Positions 7,783 to 17,257 of a DNA stretch of 64,000 bases are shown in pieces. Both the position numbers and the translations under genes were made by a program. The DNA comes from an uncultured Acidobacteriota bacterium (GTDB lineage Bacteria > Acidobacteriota > UBA6911 > RPQK01 > JAJDTT01), in the NCBI GenBank assembly GCA_951812665.1, contig CATOST010000021.1:62001-126000 (forward strand), read 5' to 3'. The notes below the pieces were generated by a model that saw nothing but the letters and a program-made list of their open reading frames with translations, was not told the origin of the DNA and did not search any database. Position 1 is the stretch's first letter. Every line of letters begins with the position of its first letter.

Positions 7783-9642
7783 ATGCGATCCATTCCGGCC
7801 CTTCTGATTCTCGCTTTTCTTTCAGTTCAACTCGAAGCCGCGGATCCACCCGCCAGGCCCAAGCTGATCTCCCTGTATCCCCTGGGAGGGCAGGCGGGGG
7901 ACACACTTGAGGTCGAGCTTCGCGGCAAGTTTCTGGACCCGCTTCAGGTGGCTTGGTTCTACTGCGATCAGGTGGAGGCGGAGATCCTGAAGTTGGAACG
8001 GACCGAGGAAGCCAAAAAAGAGGGCGCCGAACCGGAGAAGGGCTCCGAGGCCGGTCCCTATCAGGGGAAATACCGGGCGCTCCTGAAGGTTCGCATCTCC
8101 CCGGACGCCGAATTGGGAGCCCATTACTTTCGGGCTGTGACCCCCGGCGGAATATCCAATCCCCTGAGGTTCCGCGTCACGTCCGAGCCCAACGTTCGCG
8201 AAATCGGCACCAAACACAACGAGTTGGACACCGCCCAACCCATCGACTCCTTTCCTTCCGTGGTTCAGGGCAGGCTGCCGGAGCTGGGCGAGGTGGACTA
8301 CTATCGCTTGCAGGCAACTCAAGATCAGGTCCTCTGTTTCCAAGTGGACTTCTTCTCGAGTACCGCTCCGCTCGGCCTTTGGACGATGCGGCCGAAGCTG
8401 AGTATCCATGAGCGGGGAGGCAGTTGGTTCGATCCCGACCGCGATCATCGGTTGATCATCAATGACCACATGCAGCATCGGCCGACTTTGGCCTACAGTT
8501 TCCCCCGGGACGGCGAATTCTTCCTGGCCGTGGCGGAGGTCTCGGGCAAGGTCGGGATGTTCGAAAATCCCGGATACCAGTTGAAGGTCTTACCCGGCGG
8601 GAGTTCCGGGGAGACACCCTGTGCCTTCCAACCCGATCGGCCGGCCCATGAGGGCCCCCTGAAATGGACCTGGGCGGGAGAAGCTCCCCAGTCCCTCGTG
8701 CCCATGGTGTCCGAACGGGACTTCGCCCGGAAGATCGAGGCGGATTGGATCGAGAGACTCCAGGCCCGGAGCGTCCGAGAGGATTCGAATGAGGCTTCCG
8801 GCGGAGGCATCTCGTTCGAATCGTTCACCGAGCAGGAGCCGAATGACCAGTCGGGTCAAGCCCTCGACGTGGGGGCCATCCCCGCGGCTCTGGAAGGGGT
8901 CATCGGAGGGCCGGGTGACATCGACACCTTCAAATTCAAGGTGCCCGACGGAGCTCTCGTGGCCTTCGAGATCGAGACCCCGCTCAGGAAACCCTCTTAT
9001 TTCGTCCCCTGGATGAAGGTCATGAGCGCCGACGGCGAGGAAGTCGTCGAAAACCTCAATAAAGTCTGGGGCAGGAGCGGGAACTTCGTCGTCAAGTACC
9101 TGGAGGCCAAGACCACCTACAGCTTCGAAAAGGGAGGCGAGTACATCCTCCAGGTTCGCGACATAACGTCCCGGAAGGGCGGCTCCGATTTCAGGTACAG
9201 ACTGCTGGTCCGGGACCAGGTTCCACATGTCGGAGCGATCCGTCCCGAAGAAGATCACGTTCGGGTCACTCCGGGACAGGTGAGTACGCTGGAACTGTCG
9301 GTGGATCTGGAAGAGGGATTCCAAGGCGAAGTCCTGCTCAGCGTCGAAAACCTTCCAGCCGGCGTGAAGGCGTTTCCGGTGGTTGCGAGCCCGAAGCAGA
9401 GCCGGTCGACGGAGGACCTGCCCCCATTGAAGGATCAGAAACGTTACCGGGCATCCAACCAGAAGGCCACAGTCGCGCTGCTGGCCGATTCCAACGCCTT
9501 GCCGTCGCGCAGCCCCTGGCTCATCGATTTGACGGCCCGGCCCGTCAAGGGGGGCAAAATGGGCGAGGCTTTCGCCATCGCCACGCTCCCTCTGCTGGTG
9601 GATGGAAATGAGGAAAAGCAACAACTCGCCTCGAAGCGGTAG
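7783..9642 (+). CDS. secreted protein with IPT/PPC-type beta-sandwich domains
   Basis: The 619-residue protein begins with a Sec signal (MRSIPALLILAFLSVQLEA). The first segment, with LISLYPLGGQAGDTLEVELRGK, resembles an IPT/TIG-like domain found at the start of planctomycete proteins. Two pre-peptidase C-terminal (PPC)-like segments follow: EVDYYRLQATQDQ (about residues 165-180) and GDIDTFKFKVPDGA (about 383-396). Each is preceded by a Glu-Asn/Asp-rich lead such as EQEPNDQSGQA. There is no catalytic domain. It is the first gene of a three-gene set with the DUF1549/1553 and DUF1501 genes downstream, which suggests a binding or scaffold role in the same surface complex. Confidence 0.78.
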   Translation: MRSIPALLILAFLSVQLEAADPPARPKLISLYPLGGQAGDTLEVELRGKFLDPLQVAWFYCDQVEAEILKLERTEEAKKEGAEPEKGSEAGPYQGKYRALLKVRISPDAELGAHYFRAVTPGGISNPLRFRVTSEPNVREIGTKHNELDTAQPIDSFPSVVQGRLPELGEVDYYRLQATQDQVLCFQVDFFSSTAPLGLWTMRPKLSIHERGGSWFDPDRDHRLIINDHMQHRPTLAYSFPRDGEFFLAVAEVSGKVGMFENPGYQLKVLPGGSSGETPCAFQPDRPAHEGPLKWTWAGEAPQSLVPMVSERDFARKIEADWIERLQARSVREDSNEASGGGISFESFTEQEPNDQSGQALDVGAIPAALEGVIGGPGDIDTFKFKVPDGALVAFEIETPLRKPSYFVPWMKVMSADGEEVVENLNKVWGRSGNFVVKYLEAKTTYSFEKGGEYILQVRDITSRKGGSDFRYRLLVRDQVPHVGAIRPEEDHVRVTPGQVSTLELSVDLEEGFQGEVLLSVENLPAGVKAFPVVASPKQSRSTEDLPPLKDQKRYRASNQKATVALLADSNALPSRSPWLIDLTARPVKGGKMGEAFAIATLPLLVDGNEEKQQLASKR

Positions 9643-9663
9643 GAATTCCCAGGAAACGGCACC

Positions 9664-12258
9664 GTGAGACTGGAAAAGTTGATATTCGCGAGCGGCGGCG
9701 GATCACCGACCGTCATGCTGTCGGTGCTGGCCGTCGTCCTTGGCCTGTCGGCGGCCTCTCCCCAGGGCGAGCCGTTGCGGCCGGCCAGCAGCCACGCCCT
9801 GACCCTCGTCTCCATCGAAATGTTCCCCGATGAGGTGGACCTGAGGGGAGCGGATCCTTCACAGCGATTCGTGGTGCTCGGCACCTTCTCCGACGGGCTG
9901 CAACGAGACGTGACGTCGCGGAGCAGTTTCGACGTGGCGGACGACGAGGTCGCCAAGATCGAGGGATCTTCCCGAATCGTCGGCGTCTCCCAGGGCGAGA
10001 CCCGGGTCCGAGTGGAGATTGAAGGACACGCCGCAGAAGCGGCGATCCGGGTCCAGGACCTGGTCCGGGAGAAGACCTTCAGTTTCACCCGGGACGTCGG
10101 CTCGATTCTCACCAAACACGGGTGCAACAGCAGCGACTGCCACGGCGGCGTCAAGGGGCAGGGCGGATTCAAGCTCTCGCAGAACTCCCTCTACCCCGAG
10201 GACGACTACAAGTGGCTCCTGGAGGGCGGCACCTTCCATGTCCTCACGGACAAATCGGACGACCCGAAGGTTCCCCGGATCGACTTGAAGGAACCGGAGA
10301 AGAGCCTGCTGCTGTTGAAGCCGACCATGGCCGTGGCTCACGGCGGCGGGCCCAAGTTTTCCCTCGACTCCCCCGATTACCGGACCATACTCGGTTGGAT
10401 TCAGGCGGGCGCCCCCTTCGGCGAGGCAACGGACAGCAGCGCCGCCGGAGTCGACGGCGTGGAGGTGTTCCCGAGCAAGTTCGTGCTGGAACCGGGAGGA
10501 ACCCAGCAACTGGTCGTGATGGCTCACCTTTCGGACGGGCGGAGCGAGGATATCAGCGACCAGGTGCTCTACTCCTCCATCAATCCCTCGATCGTGAGCG
10601 TGGGCGGCGACGGGACGGTGAAGGCGGTCGGCAAAGGAGAGACGGCGATCATGATCCGGGCTGCGGGCCACGCGGTCAGCGCGCTCGCCGGCGTGATCAC
10701 GGACCTGATTCCGAACTATCCGTCCGTACCCGAAAAGAACTACGTCGACGAATACGTCTTCGGCAAACTCCGGCGCTTCAACATCGTTCCTTCCGACCTG
10801 TCGAGCGACGCCGAGTTTCTGAGGCGCGTATGCCTCGATCTGGCCGGCACGCTGCCGCCGCCCAACCGCGTCCGCGAGTTCCTGGCTTCCCAGGACCCGC
10901 AGAAGCGGGACAAACTGATCGAGACGCTGCTGGACTCCCCCGAATACGTCGACTACTGGACCTATCGTTTTTCCCAGCTCTTTCGAGTGGGACGGTTGGT
11001 CAACGGCGGCACGACCGAGTTCAACGCGGCGTATTGGGAATGGATCCGAGACAGCGTCAGCGATGGAAAACCCTACGACCAGATGGCTCGGGAACGGATC
11101 TCCGCGCAGGGATGGGACGGGCCCTCCCGGCACTTCTCCAGATTCGCCACCGAGAACGATCCCACCGGTCCCCAACAGGTGATGGGAGAGCAGATCCGAC
11201 TCTTCATGGGCCGCCGGCTGGATTGCGCTCAGTGTCACAACCACCCCTTCGACAGTTGGAGCCAGGACCAGTTCTGGGGGCTGACGGCGTTCTTCGGCAG
11301 CCTGGTTCAAGTCGGATGGTCTGACGAGTCCGACATGGTGATCTTCGACAACCCCGCCGGCCGGGACTATGCCTGGGGCCAGTCCGAAGACGTCGCCAAG
11401 GTCATTCATCCGCGCACCAAGAAAGAAGTGAAAGCGACCTTGCCCGACGGCACCCCTCTCCCCCCGGAAAGGCAGTTCGACCCGCGGCTGGCCCTGGCGG
11501 AATGGATCACCGAACATCCCCATTTCGCGGAAGCGACGGTGAACCGGATCTGGAGTTATTTCTTCGGGCGGGGAATCGTCGATCCGGTGGACGACTTCCG
11601 GTCCACCAATCCCCCTTCGCACCCGGATCTGCTCACCGCCCTGGCTGATGACTTCAGGAACCAGGGACATGATCTGAAGAAGCTGATCCGGACCATCGTT
11701 CGCTCGCAAGCCTATCAACTGACTTCGGTCCCCAACGAGACGAACCGGCACGACACCACGAACTACTCCCACTTCCAACCCCGGCCCATGGACGCCGAAC
11801 TGTTCCTGGACGCCATCTCCTTCGTGACCGGAGTGACCGACGAGGAGTACCTGGATACGACGAGAGGTCATGAGCCGGTGGGAACCCGGGCCATGAACCT
11901 GAAGAATTGGTCCATCGACCACAGCATGTTCATGGAAGTCCATGGCCGCTACGACCGGGCCGGCAAGCCGAGCCGGACCGGCCCCACCCTGCTGCAGGCC
12001 CTGCACTCCTTTTCGGGCCGGACCTACAACGAAAAACTCGGACGCCAAGGAGGCCGGCTGGACCAGTTGTTCCGGAGCGGCCGCACCAATCGAGAGATCG
12101 TGGAAGAACTATATCTGGTGGCGTATTCCAGATTTCCGAGCCAGGACGAATTCGATCGCCTGGAGCGGTTGCTCGAGGAGAGCCCTTCCCGGAAGACGAC
12201 TCTGGAGGATCTGACCTGGGCTCTGATCAGTTCCCGGGAGTTTGCATATAACCATTGA
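9664..12258 (+). CDS. Big_2-DUF1549-DUF1553 surface protein
   Basis: The start is GTG at 9664 (864 residues); an ATG at 9715 giving MLSVLAVVLGLSAAS as the signal is also possible. Bacterial Ig-like (Big_2) segments occur near residues 45-130 (SDGLQRDVTSRSSF) and 255-345 (SDGRSEDISDQVLY). They flank a cytochrome-like segment with C-x4-C-H (CNSSDCHGG), the spacing usual for this branch rather than CxxCH. DUF1549 has CAQCHNHPFDSW, and DUF1553 has VNRIWSYFFGRGIVDPVDDF. The protein ends in EFAYNH, the common tail. It lies 21 bases after the PPC-type gene and 36 before the DUF1501 gene. Confidence 0.88.
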   Translation: MRLEKLIFASGGGSPTVMLSVLAVVLGLSAASPQGEPLRPASSHALTLVSIEMFPDEVDLRGADPSQRFVVLGTFSDGLQRDVTSRSSFDVADDEVAKIEGSSRIVGVSQGETRVRVEIEGHAAEAAIRVQDLVREKTFSFTRDVGSILTKHGCNSSDCHGGVKGQGGFKLSQNSLYPEDDYKWLLEGGTFHVLTDKSDDPKVPRIDLKEPEKSLLLLKPTMAVAHGGGPKFSLDSPDYRTILGWIQAGAPFGEATDSSAAGVDGVEVFPSKFVLEPGGTQQLVVMAHLSDGRSEDISDQVLYSSINPSIVSVGGDGTVKAVGKGETAIMIRAAGHAVSALAGVITDLIPNYPSVPEKNYVDEYVFGKLRRFNIVPSDLSSDAEFLRRVCLDLAGTLPPPNRVREFLASQDPQKRDKLIETLLDSPEYVDYWTYRFSQLFRVGRLVNGGTTEFNAAYWEWIRDSVSDGKPYDQMARERISAQGWDGPSRHFSRFATENDPTGPQQVMGEQIRLFMGRRLDCAQCHNHPFDSWSQDQFWGLTAFFGSLVQVGWSDESDMVIFDNPAGRDYAWGQSEDVAKVIHPRTKKEVKATLPDGTPLPPERQFDPRLALAEWITEHPHFAEATVNRIWSYFFGRGIVDPVDDFRSTNPPSHPDLLTALADDFRNQGHDLKKLIRTIVRSQAYQLTSVPNETNRHDTTNYSHFQPRPMDAELFLDAISFVTGVTDEEYLDTTRGHEPVGTRAMNLKNWSIDHSMFMEVHGRYDRAGKPSRTGPTLLQALHSFSGRTYNEKLGRQGGRLDQLFRSGRTNREIVEELYLVAYSRFPSQDEFDRLERLLEESPSRKTTLEDLTWALISSREFAYNH

Positions 12259-12294
12259 GCGCCTTTTGCGAAGTCGCCCAAGGAGAAGCCAACG

Positions 12295-13671
12295 ATGTTG
12301 AGAAAAGTAGGTTGTCTGGATTCCAGGCTCGCGAGTCGAAGGGACTTCTTGCGATTGGGCTCTCTCAGCCTGCTGGGAGCGAACCTCACGCATTACCTTC
12401 AGTTCAAGAGCCTGATGGCGAGTGCGGGAGTGGATATCGAGAAGGAGGCCACGGCGAAATCGATCATCCTGCTCTGGCTGGAGGGTGGACCGAGTCATAT
12501 CGACACCTACGATCCCAAGCCGAACAGTTCGTTCAAGCCGATTTCCACCAACGTCCCGGGGATTCAGGTGACGGAGCTCTGTCCTCTCGTCGCGCAGCAG
12601 ATGGACAAGATCGCCGTCGTCCGGTCCGTGCGAACGGAGGAAGCCAACCACTTCGAGGGCGCACACAACGTGCTCACCGGGCATCGTCCCAGTGCGGCCA
12701 TGGCGTTCCCCAGCGTCGGCTCCATCATCACCAAGGAGTTGGGGCCCATAAACACCATGCCCCCGTACGTCCTGGCCCCCCAGTTCGACGTGGACCGGCA
12801 ATACGAACAGCTCTTCAAGAGTGCGTACCTGGGGTCCAAATACGATCCATTGATCCTGGGTGACCCCACGGGTTGCAGCTTCAAGGACATCAGCACCGTC
12901 TGTGACCCCGACTTTGGGGTCGCGGATCTGACGCTCCCCAAGGGATTGCCGGTCGAGCGGCTGGAGTCCCGGCTTTCGATGCTGCAGATGGTCGACTCCG
13001 CCTACCGCAAGAAGGTGGAATTGGCCGAGTTCAACGCCATGGACGGGTTTCGCGAGCAGGCGCTGCAGATGATTCTGACGCCGGAGGTCCGGGAAGCGTT
13101 CGAACTGACCCGGGAGCCGGAAAAGGTTCGAAATGCCTACGGAAGAAACGGCTTCGGCCAGAGCGTGCTGCTGGCTCGGCGCCTGGCGGAAAGGGGATCC
13201 CGTTTCGTGACGGCGGCCGGCTACAAGTTCAACGAGTGGGATACGCACGGGAACAACGACAAGCAGCACCAGGATGCGTTGGTTCCGCCGCTCGATCAGG
13301 CCCTGTCCGCCCTGCTGGTCGACCTGGACGAGAGAGGGATGTTGGACTCGACGATGGTCATCGTCATGGGCGAGTTCGGCCGGACACCGAACCACAACGC
13401 CAGCGGCGGACGGGACCACTGGCCCCATGCCTGGACCCTGCTCATGTCCGGCGGCGGAGTTCAAGGAGGTCAGGTGCTCGGAGCCAGCGATGAGAAGGGC
13501 GCCCACGTGGCGGAGCGGGAGGTTTCCATCGGAGACATCTTCGCGACCGTCTACAAGGCCATGGGAATCGACTGGACCAAGGAGTACATGACCCCCGTAG
13601 GACGCCCCGTTAAGATCGCCAACTCCTTCGAAGACAAAACCGGAAAACCCATCCCCGAACTCCTCGGCTAG
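12295..13671 (+). CDS. DUF1501 family secreted protein
   Basis: The 458-residue DUF1501 protein has a Tat signal (ASRRDFLRLGSLSLLGA, about residues 13-29). Family motifs include LLWLEGGPSHIDTYDPK, SVRTEEANHFEGAHNV, WDTHGNND, VMGEFGRTPNHN and GRDHWPHAWT. It is the last gene of the set with the Big_2-DUF1549-DUF1553 gene. The activity of the family is not established; the fold is related to alkaline phosphatase and sulfatase. Confidence 0.92.
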   Translation: MLRKVGCLDSRLASRRDFLRLGSLSLLGANLTHYLQFKSLMASAGVDIEKEATAKSIILLWLEGGPSHIDTYDPKPNSSFKPISTNVPGIQVTELCPLVAQQMDKIAVVRSVRTEEANHFEGAHNVLTGHRPSAAMAFPSVGSIITKELGPINTMPPYVLAPQFDVDRQYEQLFKSAYLGSKYDPLILGDPTGCSFKDISTVCDPDFGVADLTLPKGLPVERLESRLSMLQMVDSAYRKKVELAEFNAMDGFREQALQMILTPEVREAFELTREPEKVRNAYGRNGFGQSVLLARRLAERGSRFVTAAGYKFNEWDTHGNNDKQHQDALVPPLDQALSALLVDLDERGMLDSTMVIVMGEFGRTPNHNASGGRDHWPHAWTLLMSGGGVQGGQVLGASDEKGAHVAEREVSIGDIFATVYKAMGIDWTKEYMTPVGRPVKIANSFEDKTGKPIPELLG

Positions 13672-13691
13672 AACGAGCGGAGTCTTCCACA

Positions 13692-13803
13692 CACCGACTG
13701 GGAAGGCCGTCGCGGAGCCGCGTCTTTCACGCGCCGACTGGGAAGGGTGTCGTGGAGCGGCGTCTTTTAGGCGCCGACTGGGAAGGGCGTCTTTTTAGGC
13801 GCC
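13692..13803. repeat. three tandem 40-bp repeats between convergent genes
   Basis: A unit starting with CCGACTGGGAAGG recurs at 13694, 13734 and 13774. Period is 40 bp for the first two units; the third is shortened by about 12 bp. Each unit contains a small GC-rich dyad and ends in CGTCTTT. The tract lies between the DUF1501 gene (+) and the multiheme cytochrome gene (-), the only thing in this 174-base gap. Confidence 0.75.
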
Positions 13804-13845
13804 CCGTCAATTCCCATACAGGCGACAGGACAATCCCCCCTGCCC

Positions 13846-16127
13846 CTACGGATTTAATTCTCTCAACAAATCCAAAGCAGCTTGCCGGATGGCAGGATCC
13901 CGACTCTCCGACGCTTTCCGCAAATGCGTCACGGCTTCCTGCAAGTTCCCCGACAGCGCAAGTACCGCCCCGTAACTATAATGCGTCCGAAAATGCACCG
14001 GATTCAGTTCCAGAGCCTTCTCAAAATGAGTGACGGCCTCCTCGATCTTGCCGTCTGACGCCAGTATCTCCGCCATCAAACTGTGAGCGTCCGGCCGCCT
14101 GGGATCCAGCTCGAGGGCTTGGCCCAAAAGAGTTCGAGCTCGCTCGTAGAGTCCCCGCTGGGCCAGGATGGCCGCATAGTCCAGGTAGATCTGAACATCG
14201 GACGGATTGTTCTCGATAGCCCTCTCGAGATGATATTCGGCCTCGGCCCAGTCTCCCCGTGCCACCAGGACGGTGGCGAGGTTGTGGTGGGCAGCCGGCA
14301 GTTCCGGTTCCAGACGGACGGCCTCGCGCAGCGCCGTTTCCGCCTCGCCGAACATCCCCGTTTCCAGCAGTAGCGCTCCCAGGTTGCTGTGCACCTCCGA
14401 GCGCTCCGGGTCGGACTTGATGGCGTCTCTCAACGTCTTCACCGCTTCGTCGACTCGCCTCGATTCCCAGTGGAGAAGAGCCAGATCGTTCAGAATCGCT
14501 CCCGGCTCCGGATCGTTCCGTGACGCCCGTTCCAGGACGGTCACGGCTCGGGAAAGCTGCCCGGACCGGGCCAGAGCCATTCCCTGGCGGTGAAGGGCGG
14601 TCCAAAGATCAGGTTGGCGGCCCAGGGCCTCCTCATACATGGGAATTGCCTTGGCGAACTGCCCCGTCTCGAAATAGGCCTCGCCCAGACGATGGAAGAA
14701 CTCGGGCTCTGCCGGCTGGTAGGTCCGGATCGCCCGCTCCAGATTCGCGATCCCCGCTTCCAGATTGGACTTGTCCTCCACCTGGGCCACAGCCAGATAG
14801 AGGTCCTTTTCGCGCGTTGCGATCTGGCTCGGATAGTAGAGTTTCACTTCGCCTCGATACGGCCGCTGGTAGAAAGGTTCCTCCTCCAACGGAGCCAGAA
14901 GATCCCGCTCCGGCTTGAAGCGCTGGATGTAGTGATCGGTCATCACGGCGTGAATGACGTCGTCGGTCCGGCGCTTCGGCATGTGACAGGTCAGGCAATC
15001 CGAAGAAGTTGTGTGTTCTCTCGAAGCGATCTGCTGATCGAGCGTCGAGGCGTGGCAGCTCCGGCAGACTTCCGCATAGTGGCGGTCGGCCTCCTCGCCC
15101 CGGGGGATGTCATGAGGATCATGGCAGGTGATGCAGGTCATCGCTCCGCCGCTCTTCTGGAAACAGAGTGACCGGCGCAGCCGGTAGGCGGCATTGACGA
15201 TGACGAACTTGTCGTCATGCCCGGCGCCCGGTGCATGATCGAAATGGAGGACGTAGTTCGCCAGTTCCTCGCCCGGCCGAAAGGAGAACACACCCCGTCC
15301 GAAGCGGTGAATGAAAGGCGGCAGCGGGGCGCTGGTGGTCTCCAGGTGGCACTGCATGCAGACTTCCATCTGCCGCTCCGGGCTCATCCTTCCCGGGTTC
15401 CGAATGCTGCTCCGAATCGCTTCCAACGAGGCGTCCGCCATTTTCGCCACCGCGACGTGATCTCGTCCGGGCCCATGGCAGCGCTGACAGTCGATGCCTT
15501 CCGGAATGTTCCCCCTGAAAAAGGAGGCCCGTCCGAAGGAGTCGCTTCCCGGCTCGATTTCCGGATACGCGTTGTGACAGAACATGCAACCGTGATGGAT
15601 TCTCCGCTGGAAGCCATGGTGGGAACGGGAATCGTAGCCTGGACTCATGGCCCAGAAAGACCCCTTCTCGCTGTACCAGCTCACCGGAAGCTCGAAGAGC
15701 TTGCCGTCGGGCGCGTGGTAAAGGTAGGTTCGCACCCGGTTGCCGGAACCCACCACGAAATGGATCTCCTTCTCCACCACGTTCACTTCCTTGCCGCCGT
15801 ACCCGATCTGGTGGCGCCGCTGGAAGTAACGGCCGTCCCGTTCAACCATGGTGTAGTAGCGTTTCGAGGCCGCGTGGTAGTAGACGTTGTTCCCGGTCCA
15901 GTCTTCGACCGACTTCTCGGGCCGCATGCGGTAGAAGGAACGGCCCATCCCCGTATGTTTGTAGGTCTCGTAGACGTCCGAGTGGCAGGGCCGGCAGGAA
16001 TCGGCACTGACGTAGCCCGCGTCCGTCCCGGAAACGAGGAGAGGTTCCCGAGCTTGACCGGAATGCCAGAAAGCGGCACCGAGGACGAAGGCTGGAATCA
16101 GCAGGAACAAGGCCAGGGAGGACTTCA
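13846..16127 (-). CDS. seven-heme cytochrome c with C-terminal TPR domain
   Basis: The frame is open further upstream to 16419, but the likely start is TTG at 16127, giving the anchor MKSSLALFLLIPAFVLGAAF. Seven CxxCH heme sites follow: CRPCH, CMFCH, CQRCH, CMQCH, CITCH, CRSCH and CLTCH. After residue about 430 come roughly ten tetratricopeptide repeats (for example AEPEFFHRLGEAYFETGQFA). This matches the cytochrome c-type protein with doubled-CXXCH plus TPR layout seen in Acidobacteriota. It probably sits in the periplasm, membrane-anchored, as an electron carrier and a protein docking surface. No reductase partner lies beside it. Confidence 0.85.
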
Positions 16128-16149
16128 AAACCGGGGTCAGAATAGCAAG

Positions 16150-16242
16150 GGAGGGAGCAAAGAGAAAAGAGCAAAGAGAAAAGAGTGGGATCGGCGCGAA
16201 CTCTTCACTCTTTCCTGATTTCCTATTTCCTCTTTCCTCTCC
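16150..16242. repeat. purine-rich inverted repeat
   Basis: The left arm is a run of AAAGAGAAAAGAG units (about 16158-16186) and the right arm a run of CTCTTTCC/TTTCC units (about 16207-16242). On either strand they can pair imperfectly. A relative lies at 18661-18844. It lies upstream of the cytochrome gene (-) and just before the DUF6807 gene (+). Confidence 0.55.
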
Positions 16243-16243
16243 G

Positions 16244-17257
16244 ATGTATACTCGACGCCGACACCAACCCCCACGGAGTTCAGGAAAGATTGCAACTGCC
16301 TTGAATCGGTTCGTCGGACTCACTCTGATCCCATTCCTGCTGTCACTCTGCGGCATCGGCGAGGGAGCCAGGCTCGACGCCCTCGATACCAAGGAAACCA
16401 AAGAGGGCGTCTTGATCACGGACGGGGGCCAACCGGTTCTTTTCTACCAGCGGCGCACCAAGTCTCATCAGGGCAAGATGCCCCGAGCCAACTACATTCA
16501 TCCGCTGTATGGACTGGACGGCCAAGTGCTGACGGAGGATTTTCCGGAAGACCATCTTCACCACCGAGGGGTCTTCCTCGGGTGGCACCAACTCACCGTG
16601 GACGGAAAGCCCGCGGGAAACCCGTGGCGGGCCGAGAATATCGAATTCGATGTGCGCGACGTCGAGATCCTGTCCGATGACAAGAATCGGCTGACTCTCG
16701 CCACCCATGTCTGGTGGAGATCACATTTCCTGCGCGAATCCAACGGCGATCCCACACCGATCGTTCGGGAACAGGTGAGGGTTCGAGTCGGAGCCGTACG
16801 GAACGACATCCGTCCAATCGACTTCGACATCCGGCTGCAAGCCATGGTCGATGGTGTCCGGCTGGGCGGGTCCGCGGGAAAGAAGGCCTATGGGGGCTTC
16901 ACGATCCGGCTCGGCTTGCCGGATGACGTCCGTTTCACCAGCGAAATAGGGGAACTCGAACCCATAGAGACCCCGCTGACGGCTGGCCCCTGGATGGATC
17001 TGACCGGCTCCTTCGACGCCGAGACCGGAGTTTCCGGGTTGACCATACTCTGCCATCCGGAAACACCGGGAATGCCCCGCCGCTGGGTTCTCCGCCGGGG
17101 CAGAAGCATGCAGAACCAGGTTTACCCCGGAAGGGTTCCGGTCCCGATTTCCAAAGAGACACCGGTCCGGCTGCGCTACCGAATGCTGATCCACCGGGGT
17201 GAGCTGGCCCCGGAAAGAATCGCGGAAATGTTGCGACAATATGGAGAGGATAAGTGA
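16244..17257 (+). CDS. DUF6807 (PmoA-like) family secreted protein
   Basis: The 337-residue protein starts with a basic N-terminus and a hydrophobic segment (FVGLTLIPFLLSLCGIG, about 24-40), so it is probably exported. The family-typical block PRANYIHPLYGLDG is followed by EDFPEDHLHHRGVFLGWHQ (about 98-116), and the late motif GPWMDLTGSF is present. DUF6807 proteins are common in sugar-catabolic loci of Planctomycetota and relatives, often beside Gfo/Idh/MocA dehydrogenases and sulfatases; their reaction is not known. The ATG lies directly at the end of the purine-rich repeat. The first about 20 residues may be over-called. Confidence 0.8.
   Translation: MYTRRRHQPPRSSGKIATALNRFVGLTLIPFLLSLCGIGEGARLDALDTKETKEGVLITDGGQPVLFYQRRTKSHQGKMPRANYIHPLYGLDGQVLTEDFPEDHLHHRGVFLGWHQLTVDGKPAGNPWRAENIEFDVRDVEILSDDKNRLTLATHVWWRSHFLRESNGDPTPIVREQVRVRVGAVRNDIRPIDFDIRLQAMVDGVRLGGSAGKKAYGGFTIRLGLPDDVRFTSEIGELEPIETPLTAGPWMDLTGSFDAETGVSGLTILCHPETPGMPRRWVLRRGRSMQNQVYPGRVPVPISKETPVRLRYRMLIHRGELAPERIAEMLRQYGEDK

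Noticed and set aside
9859..12048. 729-codon open frame on the minus strand opposite the Big_2-DUF1549-DUF1553 gene
   Set aside because: It is a shadow of a GC-rich gene; the plus-strand protein has clear domains and the antisense product has no family content. The same applies to long antisense frames at 18179-20284 and 22557-24368.
13692..13803. CRISPR-like short array
   Set aside because: The 40-bp units are directly adjacent with no unique spacers, only three exist, and no cas gene is near.
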